Shown one piece after another: positions 5,337 to 14,003 of a stretch of 34,684 bases of DNA. The DNA lies in IMG/VR virus record IMGVR_UViG_3300021963_000379, positions 1-34,684 of that record. One strand, written 5' to 3'. Under the pieces are notes generated by a model. The model worked only from the letters and a program-made list of their open reading frames with translations. It searched no databases and was not told the origin of the DNA. The first letter of the stretch is position 1, and the number at the start of each line of letters is the position of its first letter. The position numbers were made by a program, and so were the translations under genes. This stretch comes from a virus.

Positions 5337-5820
5337 TTTGCACCTCTACATAGTTAGGGTCGTTGGGCCAAGTAACAGTTAATTGTGCCAATTCATCAAC
5401 ATCAGCGCAAGCATTAACCGCAGTAATAGCGTTCTCACAAGTAGTCCGTATTGATGCTCTCCATGTGTTCCAATCGGTTGGGATTGGGGTGGATGTTTCT
5501 ACAGACTTTACGACCATCCAATCGGTAGGCAAGAGCATGGTGTATGCGGTGGTTCTTAGCTGACTAACCGCATTGGTTTTGCAAGTATCTAAATCTTTAG
5601 GATTGTTTATGTAAGTTAATGTTGCACCATTTAGTTCTTGGCTAACCCAGTAGTATTGTTGATTGGCGGGGCTATTAGTCGCAATAACTTCCTCTAAACC
5701 AATGTCAATCTTTTCTTGTGGGGTAGATAGGTTTAAACAAATTTGTTGGTTATTGATACCATTAATTTCAAAAGGTGTACCTTCTTGAATGTATTGTCCT
5801 GTGGTTGTGCAATAAAACAT
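5323..5820 (-). CDS. Putative tail fibre assembly / accessory protein
   Basis: A 165-residue protein directly downstream of the large adhesin. It begins MFYCTTTGQYIQEGTPFEIN and has a second half with LRTTAYTMLLPTDWMVVKSV, where 'lL..tDW..v' is a motif common in tail fibre assembly chaperones and tail accessory proteins. It ends VTWPNDPNYVEV. Such chaperones help fibre folding and trimerisation. The call rests on this motif and position behind the fibre gene. It could instead be a minor virion component. Confidence 0.65.
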   Translation of the reverse strand: MFYCTTTGQYIQEGTPFEINGINNQQICLNLSTPQEKIDIGLEEVIATNSPANQQYYWVSQELNGATLTYINNPKDLDTCKTNAVSQLRTTAYTMLLPTDWMVVKSVETSTPIPTDWNTWRASIRTTCENAITAVNACADVDELAQLTVTWPNDPNYVEVQNVPN

Positions 5821-5829
5821 AATTAACTC

Positions 5830-8292
5830 CTATCGGGCGTTAGCGTATTTAAAGGGGTTTTCGGCAAATGCCATGTAGATGTAAGTGCCACCTGATGCGT
5901 TCATACTTGCACCTGTTTGTCTTTGTTTAAAACCATTGGACAAAATGTCTGTTTTTTCTGCCGCATAGGTTGCTTCAGCACCGCTTGTATCAGCATATAA
6001 ATCTTTTTCAGACACATTATATGTATCACGACTTGTATCCTGAATTACCCAGTTATTTGTAGTATCTGTGCGTTTAATCATCAAAAACCTAGGTCTAAAC
6101 CCAGTAAAGATAAATGGACCATCACTCGAACCATTACCTGTGTATGAGCCAAATGCAGAGTAACCAGCTACTTCAGAAAAACAATATACTACATAATTCT
6201 TAGCATTTTCATTTACAGCATCAACATTTGATGTAGTGCTTGCAAACGCAAAGGTGGATGAACCATTATTTTTTATTTGTCCATCATTTATGCTTGCTCG
6301 TTCTGCTTCTGTATTATTTAAGAATAAGTTATATGAGCTTCCACTTAAACCTTTGTGCCAAACATGCCACCAATCACCACCACCTCTTTCAAATTGTATT
6401 AACATAGCTGGCTCTACACCTAAACCATGACCTACTGTAGCTGTGCTACTTCCGTTACCTGTATAAGTAACAATACTAAATCCAACACTTGTATTAACAC
6501 TTACTGTAGATGTAATAGTTCCATCTGTGTTAGATGAACCTGCTCCATTAGCTTTCCAATTCCAACCAACATAAGTAGCTGACGAAGTGTTTAATTGGGC
6601 TAATGCACCGACAGTAAAGCCATCTGAACCAAATGCAGTTAAGCCTGTGGTTTCGGTAGTTTCTGCGTCTGTATTATTGCTTTCTATTTGTTTTTGAACT
6701 CCACGAACTGCATCATAAATTCCATGGTCAGTTGCACCACTACGACCTTTAATCCATGTCCAATCAGGTTGGAATCCTAGCCCTGTAATAGATTGGCTAG
6801 AACCTGTGCCTGTGTACAAAGCAATATTCATATACTTATTCGCTGTTGTAGATGCAGTAGCACCAATCGTAGGAGTAGGTAAGTTAAATGTGTTTAGTCT
6901 TACAAAGCCTGTTGGTGGGGTGTGAGCAAAAGGTTGCTGTCCAAAATTAAAGTTGTAAGTTTCATTAAAAGAACCACCTCTACTTACCATCGGATATAAA
7001 GTGCCAGTAGGTAAAGATATAGTAGTTGCACCACTTCCATTAACGGCTGGGGTAACTCCATCTGCCCATACTAAAGTGCCTGACCTTGACCGACCAATCC
7101 AGAATTTATTGTTAGTTACATCAATAGCAATACACCAAATATCTCCATCTTGCGTAACATCAGTACCAGTTAAATTATTGGTGTCTGTTGTTGTGCCGTT
7201 TTGATAGCTTGCTGAATAAGTGCTAAAACCTAACCAAGTTCCATTGGAGAGTGTAGTAGGTATAAATGCTTCATTAACTATTCCAAGAGTTGTGCCACCA
7301 CCAGTTATATAATCTGTTGCTGTAATTTCAAAATAGTATTGTCCTGTTGATGGCAAAGCCATCGTTCCAGTCATTGTTCTGGAATTAGTAGATGTAACTA
7401 ATTGTAAATTTCCGTTAGATACTGTTCCTATACCTACATTTGTTAACGGATTCAACACACAATAGTTAGCCGCAGTAGCACTTGTCAGCGTTGGCACATC
7501 TGTCATGCTGTCATAAGTAGAGCCTGATGTAATGCTGATATTGTTTGTAGTCCAATAGTTTGCGTTGCCTGAAAAGTCTTTTCCTAGTCCAGCATTAGAT
7601 GATGTAGTCAGAGCAGAGTTATCTGTGAAAGGCAGATAGAATCCATTAGTGCCGTATGTTCCTGTGTATTTCTTAGGTTGCCATACACCAGTTGTTGCGG
7701 ATGTTTCACCGAATGAGGATGGGGTTAGGGCTTGACCATCAATGCTATTAATTTCAGCCATGTAGCCGTCAAAATGATACAAGCCAGTTGGCACATTTGC
7801 CGCATCATCGCTAATTGTATGGATGACTGAGTTATTAAAAGCCCAATCGTAGTTTTGAGTTGGGTATGTTGCCGTTCCAAATGCTGTTACTTGAGAACCA
7901 TTAACATAAATTTTTACTCTGTTTGATGAAGTTGCTTGAGTAGTATCAACAGCAACAACAATATGATACCAAGCGGAAACATCTCTAAATACTTGAGTTG
8001 TTGTTAATAACGCACTTGAACCATCATTTGCAAAAACGCTTAATGTTTGGTTCGTTCCAAAATACATACCATCACGAACAGATGAACTTGGTCTAGCACT
8101 AAAAAAGTATTTGTTGTAAGAAGCGTCTAACACACCTCTTTTTAACCATACTGAATAGGTAAATGTTCTGCGATTACCAGCACTAGCTGGAGTTCTATTT
8201 AAATAAGCAGAAGCACTAGACCGAAAGCGTAGGGAGTTGGTTAGGTTATAACCACTTGGCCCGTTAGCAGTAAAGACTACAGGTAGGGTCAT
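5830..8292 (-). CDS. Large tail adhesin with LamG-like, SPRY-like and repeat domains
   Basis: An 820-residue tail spike or fibre, the probable host receptor-binding protein. Residues about 15-190 form a LamG/concanavalin-like lectin domain (TFTYSVWLKRG, WYHIVVAVDTTQ, VKIYVNGSQV). About 300-455 resembles a SPRY domain (QYYFEITATD, GDIWCIAIDVTNNKFWIG). About 480-815 contains repeated blocks of the form 'YTGNGSS..ItGlGF.Pdw..iK', seen at 498, 608 and 717, typical of aquatic phage adhesins. The start overlaps the upstream fibre gene by 4 nt (ATGA) with a GGGGG ribosome site. It lacks a detectable S74 or depolymerase signature, so binding rather than cleavage is the likely activity. Confidence 0.85.
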   Translation of the reverse strand: MTLPVVFTANGPSGYNLTNSLRFRSSASAYLNRTPASAGNRRTFTYSVWLKRGVLDASYNKYFFSARPSSSVRDGMYFGTNQTLSVFANDGSSALLTTTQVFRDVSAWYHIVVAVDTTQATSSNRVKIYVNGSQVTAFGTATYPTQNYDWAFNNSVIHTISDDAANVPTGLYHFDGYMAEINSIDGQALTPSSFGETSATTGVWQPKKYTGTYGTNGFYLPFTDNSALTTSSNAGLGKDFSGNANYWTTNNISITSGSTYDSMTDVPTLTSATAANYCVLNPLTNVGIGTVSNGNLQLVTSTNSRTMTGTMALPSTGQYYFEITATDYITGGGTTLGIVNEAFIPTTLSNGTWLGFSTYSASYQNGTTTDTNNLTGTDVTQDGDIWCIAIDVTNNKFWIGRSRSGTLVWADGVTPAVNGSGATTISLPTGTLYPMVSRGGSFNETYNFNFGQQPFAHTPPTGFVRLNTFNLPTPTIGATASTTANKYMNIALYTGTGSSQSITGLGFQPDWTWIKGRSGATDHGIYDAVRGVQKQIESNNTDAETTETTGLTAFGSDGFTVGALAQLNTSSATYVGWNWKANGAGSSNTDGTITSTVSVNTSVGFSIVTYTGNGSSTATVGHGLGVEPAMLIQFERGGGDWWHVWHKGLSGSSYNLFLNNTEAERASINDGQIKNNGSSTFAFASTTSNVDAVNENAKNYVVYCFSEVAGYSAFGSYTGNGSSDGPFIFTGFRPRFLMIKRTDTTNNWVIQDTSRDTYNVSEKDLYADTSGAEATYAAEKTDILSNGFKQRQTGASMNASGGTYIYMAFAENPFKYANAR

Positions 8293-9023
8293 GCAACCCC
8301 CAAACTTCTACCTTGCTCGTATAGGTTTGTACCATCAGAGCGGAATACAAAATAGTCTTTAGCACTAGCACCTGTTGAAAGAGTAGGTGCAGTTCCACCC
8401 GCCCACTTAAATACAGCGTTCCAAGTAAGGGTATTTGACCCTGCGTTTTGGATAACTGCTAGACCATAATAAGCCCCGTTTACAAGTCCTGTAGGTGCGC
8501 CCATTGTTCTGTTATTGGATACAAAGGTAAAGGTAGCGACTTGGGCAGTATTAGCCGCCCATGCAATCGTAGCACCATCGGTTAAAGCTACATTCCCAAA
8601 GTATTGTTGAGCAGTAAAGTTTGTTGTCGTAGCGGGGGCTACATACTCTGTACCTGCGGTGGCTACAGCAACAACGCCTGAAGTGCCTTTTAAGACCCCT
8701 GTTAAGGATGTAGCAAGGGTAGTCGTACCCGTAACAGTTAAAGTAGTAAACGAACCCGTACCCGAACCACCCACTAAAGCGTCTGCATAGGCTTTAGTTA
8801 CAGCATCGGCTGTTAAAGTAGGGGTAGCTAAATTAACAATTTTGTTACTATTTGCATCAAGATTGCCCGTCATTGGGGTTTGACCATCACTTGCCAATGA
8901 GCCAGTAAGAGCAGTAGCTATATCACTAAGTGTGTTATTTGCCCATGTACTTGCAATGGTTGTGCCTGTTACTACGGGATTACCCGCAGGTAGTGTATAT
9001 GTGCCTGACCCGTTTCTACTCAT
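8289..9023 (-). CDS. Tail fibre shaft-like structural protein
   Basis: A 244-residue structural protein. The N-terminus reads MSRNGSGTYTLPAGNPVVTG and continues with 'tpmtGnLd.n.nkI.nla.Pt...dAv.kaYaD' (residues about 50-90), a repeat widespread in phage tail fibre shafts and attachment regions. The C-terminal half is beta-rich, with a GlyThr-rich region and a closing LTWNAVFKWAGGTAP domain. It probably connects the tail to the large adhesin encoded next. Its start overlaps the 548-residue gene by 4 nt and its stop overlaps the adhesin start. Confidence 0.8.
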   Translation of the reverse strand: MSRNGSGTYTLPAGNPVVTGTTIASTWANNTLSDIATALTGSLASDGQTPMTGNLDANSNKIVNLATPTLTADAVTKAYADALVGGSGTGSFTTLTVTGTTTLATSLTGVLKGTSGVVAVATAGTEYVAPATTTNFTAQQYFGNVALTDGATIAWAANTAQVATFTFVSNNRTMGAPTGLVNGAYYGLAVIQNAGSNTLTWNAVFKWAGGTAPTLSTGASAKDYFVFRSDGTNLYEQGRSLGVA

Positions 9024-10666
9024 TTTTGCTCCTCATTTGCTCCAGCTTTGGTTGCCCCTTGTAGCATTAACATTCTAGCTAAATTGCGTGTTTCAGGACT
9101 TAAATTTTGCATTTGTTGGTTAGTTAATCTGCTTTGTATAGGCTTTGATAGTGCTGCGGCTCTTAGCGTTGGTCTTGCTAGTAAAGCAGCCAAAGTTGCT
9201 GGAGTTTCTGCACCTGAACCTGAAACATAAGCACCGCCACCTGTTAATACTGCACCACCAACATCTAGTGGACTAATTTGCGGAATACTGCCCATAGTTT
9301 CAGGAGTTTTAACTGCTGTTGGGAAAGCAGTACCAAATTCACCAACTTGTTTTAACTCGCCCGACAAAGGTTTGCCTTTTTGTAATTGGGCAGCTAATTT
9401 TTTAGCATCGATTGTTCCAGTTTTTACATTTAAAGCGTTTTCTACAGAATAAGTCTTAGCAATGGTTTGACGAGCTTCTCTAAACCTTTGCAACAAATCC
9501 GTTTGTTTAGTGTTGGCAAGGTAGTTTTCAATAGTGTTTTCTAATACTTGGCTTGCTTCTTTGTTTGCCTTTCCTAATGCTTTATTGCCTGTTCCATAAG
9601 CTATATCTGCGTCATTACGCAATACATTAATTTTAGAAATAGCTGAATTTACATCAAAACTTTTTTGTTTTAATTCGTCAATAACGCTAATAATTGGGTT
9701 TTTATCTGCTGTTGGAAAATCTTTTGACGCTTGGACAGCATCTTTGTAAGGTTTTATTTCATCCAACGCTTGTATAAATTTAGGGCTAGTTTTAACTGTG
9801 CCAGTAGCCCCTAGTGTTTCGTAGGCTTGACCAGCTTTTGCTCTAATATTTGTAAGAATTTCAGGGGTAATAACAACATCTTCAGGCAATCCTAAAGACT
9901 TTGCAGCCAACTGGTTGGTTACTTGTTGGTTTTTAAAACTAGCGTTTTGTGCGGTACTTATTTTTCCAGCAGTACCTTCTAAAAAGCGGTTTAGCAACGA
10001 TGGTTTTACTTGGGTTGGGGGTATTACATAACCTGCTTCTTGGGCTTCTCTAGCGGCTTGCATTGTGCCTTGTGCTGGTGGTGTGCCACGCAATAAATTA
10101 ACAGTACCACGAACCGCTTTTTCTAAAAATGGGGTAGCAGCACCAGTTAAAGTACCAAATGTGGCGGCTTGTTCACGATTTTGTTGGTCAGGAGTTAAAC
10201 CATACCCTAAAGTTCCACCAATAGTGGCTTGTTGACCTACAGCCCTAGCAAAACTAGGTAATTGACCTATTTGTCTAGCAACTTGCGGAATATTACCAAC
10301 AGCAGTTGTAGCTTTTTGTGCAGCACCATATGGCACTAAATAAGAACCAATTTGCCCTACTGTGCCTGAAACAGGAGCTACGCTTTTAGCACCCTCAGTC
10401 ATAGCTTCGCCTACTTCAACCATGCGTGTACCAGCATTAGGAAACGCCATTTGGGTTAAAGCACCAGCACCCTTAATAAGTTCGCCTGTACCGCCTACTA
10501 ATGCAGGGCCAACAACGCCACTACGGCCACCTGTTTGGGGATTGCGTAGGCTATCTAAAAAGCGGTCATAGGCTGTTTGTTGTTGCAATACAGCACCTTG
10601 TGGCAAAGGTGGCATATCATCAACCATGACTGCACCTTTAGGAAGTGGCGGTAATGTGTCGCTCAT
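9020..10666 (-). CDS. Putative internal virion / DNA ejection protein
   Basis: A 548-residue protein with no enzymatic motif that I recognise. It begins with two copies of a short proline motif (LPPLPKGAVMVDD, then MPPLPQGAVL), followed by a Gly/Ala-rich region with hydrophobic patches (about residues 45-200) and a long helical region (about 250-450). Gly/Ala-rich, helical, membrane-active proteins encoded between the tail nozzle and fibres are usually ejection proteins in podoviruses. The call is by position and composition only. It is coupled by 4-nt overlaps at both ends. Confidence 0.55.
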   Translation of the reverse strand: MSDTLPPLPKGAVMVDDMPPLPQGAVLQQQTAYDRFLDSLRNPQTGGRSGVVGPALVGGTGELIKGAGALTQMAFPNAGTRMVEVGEAMTEGAKSVAPVSGTVGQIGSYLVPYGAAQKATTAVGNIPQVARQIGQLPSFARAVGQQATIGGTLGYGLTPDQQNREQAATFGTLTGAATPFLEKAVRGTVNLLRGTPPAQGTMQAAREAQEAGYVIPPTQVKPSLLNRFLEGTAGKISTAQNASFKNQQVTNQLAAKSLGLPEDVVITPEILTNIRAKAGQAYETLGATGTVKTSPKFIQALDEIKPYKDAVQASKDFPTADKNPIISVIDELKQKSFDVNSAISKINVLRNDADIAYGTGNKALGKANKEASQVLENTIENYLANTKQTDLLQRFREARQTIAKTYSVENALNVKTGTIDAKKLAAQLQKGKPLSGELKQVGEFGTAFPTAVKTPETMGSIPQISPLDVGGAVLTGGGAYVSGSGAETPATLAALLARPTLRAAALSKPIQSRLTNQQMQNLSPETRNLARMLMLQGATKAGANEEQK

Positions 10667-12078
10667 TCGACAGCCTTTCCAGTTCTTTCATTAACCCATT
10701 TACCATTTCTAACAACAATACTTTCGCCATTTAACATAGCTCTAGCTACAGCCCCAGTTGCTTTAGGCTGTCCTTTTTGTTCTGATTTTGGCAATTCTCT
10801 AGGTTTAATTTCAACAAATTCACGCAAATTCTCAGGTACAGCTTTTTGAGCAGAACGATAATTTGTTTTAATTACTTCGGTTGTAAACATTCTTTGATTG
10901 TCATAAAGTTTATTGATAGTGCTTCTATCTTTAATTAAAGCGTTAACAGCAGTTGGGTCGCCAACAATTTTTTCCAAAATACTTAAGTCAGGGCCGTTCA
11001 GAACTCCTAAACGATTGGCTTCTTTACCTTGTAACAAAGCGTTGTTTAAAGATTGTTGAATTTCAGCACGAACATTAGGATTTAATAATTCAGCACCTTT
11101 ATATCTTTGGAATATGTCTTGCAAACTATTCAAAGATTTTTGGTAATTAATAGCACCACTAACTTGCTTTTCAGATTCGCCAGTTAAAGGTTTAGCTTGG
11201 TCTGCTTGCCATTCTCTAGCTTGTTTGCCACTTAAACCTGCTGGTACAGGCGGAGCTTTAAATGGGTCATATTCTTTTGTAGAAGCAACAGTAGGAGCGA
11301 CATTAGGTGCTACTTGAGGTTGACCTGATGGTTGACCTTGAGGTGCACCTACAGATTGGTTAGGGGTAAACTGGACATTTGCACCATAGGCACTTGTAGG
11401 TTGACCTTGAGGTTGACCTTGACCAGTAAATTGCGATGGAACGGCAATACCTTCATCCCTAAATCGAATCATATCGGCAGGACTGATAGCAGTTTTAGTC
11501 ATAGCAAACTGTCTAAATGTAGATTCAGGATTAGCTGAGTTCATATCTACATAGCCTGAAATAGTATTGCCTTGAGCGTCTAATTTAGATGCTTCTTTCC
11601 ATTGTGGGCCTTCGGTCAGTTTCTTTAAAGCCACTTGTTGTAATGCAGGGTTGTACGCTGTAGAACCAAACAAATAAGCAGCTTCAGGATTAGCCCCAGC
11701 ACGATAAGTCTGATTAGGTATGTTGCCACCAGTAGGTGTTGGCCCTGCTTGTTCAAATGTAGCTTCTTTGCCACGCAACAAATCTTGATACTGTTGGGCT
11801 TCGTTAGCGTATTGTTGACGCAATGCTTTAGCTAAATCTGCACTAGCTTTATCACCTTTTTCGGCAAGTTTTGTACCAGCATAGGTTTGGAATAAAGGTG
11901 CTGCGTATTGAAAGAAACTAGGAGCAACATACCGCCCACTTACCATTTGTCCTGACGGCATAGATTGACCCTGTTGCATAAGCAACTGAGCCATCTGCTG
12001 TTGGCGGTTTAAGGCTTGTTGTTGCTGTAGGATTTCGGGTGGTAAATTACCGCCTACATTGAGCATTGGTTGTGCCAT
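10663..12078 (-). CDS. Putative internal virion / structural protein, Gln-rich
   Basis: A 471-residue, Gln- and Pro-rich protein. The N-terminus (ILQQQQALNRQQQMAQLLMQ) and the middle (a repeated GQPQGQPTS-like stretch at about residues 215-260) are low complexity. The last 200 residues look helical and end with a basic segment. No motif identifies it. Similar Gln-rich proteins sit between the tail nozzle and the ejection protein in podoviruses, so a virion internal role is likely. The ribosome site AGGAA lies 6 nt before the ATG. Confidence 0.55.
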   Translation of the reverse strand: MAQPMLNVGGNLPPEILQQQQALNRQQQMAQLLMQQGQSMPSGQMVSGRYVAPSFFQYAAPLFQTYAGTKLAEKGDKASADLAKALRQQYANEAQQYQDLLRGKEATFEQAGPTPTGGNIPNQTYRAGANPEAAYLFGSTAYNPALQQVALKKLTEGPQWKEASKLDAQGNTISGYVDMNSANPESTFRQFAMTKTAISPADMIRFRDEGIAVPSQFTGQGQPQGQPTSAYGANVQFTPNQSVGAPQGQPSGQPQVAPNVAPTVASTKEYDPFKAPPVPAGLSGKQAREWQADQAKPLTGESEKQVSGAINYQKSLNSLQDIFQRYKGAELLNPNVRAEIQQSLNNALLQGKEANRLGVLNGPDLSILEKIVGDPTAVNALIKDRSTINKLYDNQRMFTTEVIKTNYRSAQKAVPENLREFVEIKPRELPKSEQKGQPKATGAVARAMLNGESIVVRNGKWVNERTGKAVE

Positions 12079-12086
12079 GTTAATTC

Positions 12087-12518
12087 CTAGTTATTTGGAA
12101 GTAATTGACCATAAGCCCCTACTACAGGCATATTTTTTACAGGCGATAAATTAAAACCCATGCCCGATTCTTGAGCCGCTAACATTCTGCTTTGTTGAGA
12201 ATAAGGGTCTGTTCCGTATGTGTTAGATACATCAAACTGAGAGAAAGGGTTATAACTGCTTGTGCCACCCATTTGCACATCACTTGCATTTACACCAGCT
12301 TGGTCTGTTGGTTTACCTTTGCGTAACATCATAGCCATAGCCATCGGATTCATACCGCCTTGTACTGTACGCCCTGCATCTTGCGTTAGCCCTTGAGCTT
12401 GTTGCATTGCAGCGTTTTGCATAGCCTGTTGTGCCCCAATGTTCTGATAAACAGGATTTAACCCACCTAAGTCTTGGGTTTGTGGCATTTGTTGAATGTA
12501 GGGGTTGTACATATTCAT
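12087..12518 (-). CDS. Hypothetical virion-associated protein, Gln/Met-rich
   Basis: A 143-residue low-complexity protein rich in Gln, Met, Ala and Asn (e.g. QQAMQNAAMQQAQGLTQDAG). It has no recognisable domain, signal peptide or membrane helix. It overlaps the preceding S74-type gene by 4 nt and is 8 nt from the next. Composition and position match the neighbouring Gln-rich proteins, suggesting one virion sub-assembly, perhaps packaged internally. Function is not assigned. Confidence 0.6.
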   Translation of the reverse strand: MNMYNPYIQQMPQTQDLGGLNPVYQNIGAQQAMQNAAMQQAQGLTQDAGRTVQGGMNPMAMAMMLRKGKPTDQAGVNASDVQMGGTSSYNPFSQFDVSNTYGTDPYSQQSRMLAAQESGMGFNLSPVKNMPVVGAYGQLLPNN

Positions 12519-13567
12519 GGTAATAGTCCGTAATCTACGACTTTATAGCCGTCATCTAAGGTCTTAACTGCGTATGGAAATACTTGCTCTACTTCTTGTG
12601 CCATGACACCAACATGGATACCATCGCCTGCTAATGGGTGCGATTTAACTTCATCTTTGTATTCAAAACTATAAAGAGTTAATCCATTAGGCATTACACC
12701 GATTGCTTTAATGTTTTCTTTTGCACGAATGTCAGACATTAATGCTGCACCGCCTAGACTAAATAAACCTTGATTGAGGTTAGCTTGGGCGGCTTGTTTA
12801 GCATTAAAGTCACCCATTTGGGCGTTGTATCCCATCTGTGCTGCACCCAATATGTCAGGGCCAGCAGTCGTAGCTTGTTGGGCAGAATTAACGAATTGTG
12901 GGCCTTGTACTTGAGCACCTGTACGAACCGCAGAAAGGGTGTTTAAAGGCTCGTTTCTAAGGTAGGCTTGTTCTTGCAAAGCAGACTGACGGGCTTGCTG
13001 ACCAACACCAAAACCTTGAGTTGTGGCGGCAGCTAATAAATCATTCTCACGCTGGGCTTGTTGCATCATGGCTCGGTCATACGCTGTAGAGCCAATATCT
13101 ATACCTTTGTTTGCAAGCTGTTGCTGTAGTTGTTCACGCCCTTGTTGTAACTGTGGGGCAAGCCGTTGCATATAGGCTTCTTGATATGTCTGACTAGGAT
13201 TAAACCCTGTGCTTGGCAGTTTGCTTGTGTCAAACGGGGTGTTGAGCATATTCTCAACATAACCCAATCCTTGACCTGCAAGTCTGCCTAATCCAAGGCT
13301 TGTTTGGTTTTGATAATCAAGAAGTTGTTGTTGGGCGGGGCTTAAGGTCTGAGTAGCAGTCCAAGTCGGATTGCCATAAGGGTCAGCACCAGTAACAGCG
13401 TAGTTAAGATTGCCATAAGGCGTAACTTGATTAACTCGGTTAGCGGCAGTTGCAACACGAGCCGCATCAATATTGCCAGCAGCCGTTTCTTGTGCAGCAG
13501 CCCTGTAATCAGGAGCAGCAGGGGCACTTGGAGCAGGCCCTAATCCTAAAAATCCACCACCACCCAT
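12515..13567 (-). CDS. Virion protein with C-terminal S74 intramolecular chaperone domain
   Basis: A 350-residue protein. The first 275 residues are Ala/Gln/Asn-rich, with an N-terminal Gly/Pro segment (GGGGFLGLGPAPSAP) and repeats such as QQLLDYQNQTSLGLG. The last 75 residues carry a peptidase S74/endosialidase-type intramolecular chaperone: LMSDIRAKENI, then LYSFEYKDE, then HVGVMAQEVEQVFP. In known fibres this domain trimerises the protein and then cuts itself off just before the conserved Ser of the SD motif. Ser (SD) and the downstream Lys (RAK) are present here. It is unusual in that the body is not a typical fibre. The ribosome site GGAGA is 5 nt before the ATG. Confidence 0.8.
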   Translation of the reverse strand: MGGGGFLGLGPAPSAPAAPDYRAAAQETAAGNIDAARVATAANRVNQVTPYGNLNYAVTGADPYGNPTWTATQTLSPAQQQLLDYQNQTSLGLGRLAGQGLGYVENMLNTPFDTSKLPSTGFNPSQTYQEAYMQRLAPQLQQGREQLQQQLANKGIDIGSTAYDRAMMQQAQRENDLLAAATTQGFGVGQQARQSALQEQAYLRNEPLNTLSAVRTGAQVQGPQFVNSAQQATTAGPDILGAAQMGYNAQMGDFNAKQAAQANLNQGLFSLGGAALMSDIRAKENIKAIGVMPNGLTLYSFEYKDEVKSHPLAGDGIHVGVMAQEVEQVFPYAVKTLDDGYKVVDYGLLP

Positions 13568-13568
13568 A

Positions 13569-14003
13569 CTATTCTCCCTTGTTTAAAGAGCATCGGATGT
13601 TAAGAAACCGACACTCCTCTTTTCTCATAGCCATAATTACCAAATCACCACTCATGTGGGCATCAGGTATTTCAGCTACAACCTTAAAGCCCAAATGTCG
13701 GTTTAACTTTAGGGCATCTGTGTTATCAGCACAGATTTGCCCTAGTATAACGCTAACTCCTAGTTTATTAAAGGGGTAATCAAACACCGCCCATATAAAA
13801 TCTTTACTAGCCCAATGCTCACCAACGCTACCAATATGAATCTCACAAGCCTTTGGCATAAAGTTGGTATATCCTGCTACCGCTACTAAATTGCCGTCTT
13901 TTAACTGCCCTATACATTGGGTGGTTTCAGGTAGGGGAAAGTTAAGTATTCTGACCAGCCATTCCCCCAAATATTGCTGATTTTCAGTCGTAACAGTCCT
14001 CAC
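13569..14003 (-). CDS. GNAT-family acetyltransferase-like protein
   Basis: A 144-residue protein resembling the GNAT N-acetyltransferases seen near tail genes in podoviruses. A central beta-strand pair (LVAVAGYTNFM, ACEIHIGSV) and the segment QICADNTDALKLNRHLGFKV correspond to the 'N..a..l..klGF' acetyl-CoA binding and C-terminal GNAT motif. I chose a GTG start at 14003, which overlaps the upstream stop (GTGA). A longer ATG form (14045) would overlap that gene by 46 nt. The substrate is unknown; protein N-acetylation or host modification are possible. Confidence 0.7.
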   Translation of the reverse strand: MRTVTTENQQYLGEWLVRILNFPLPETTQCIGQLKDGNLVAVAGYTNFMPKACEIHIGSVGEHWASKDFIWAVFDYPFNKLGVSVILGQICADNTDALKLNRHLGFKVVAEIPDAHMSGDLVIMAMRKEECRFLNIRCSLNKGE

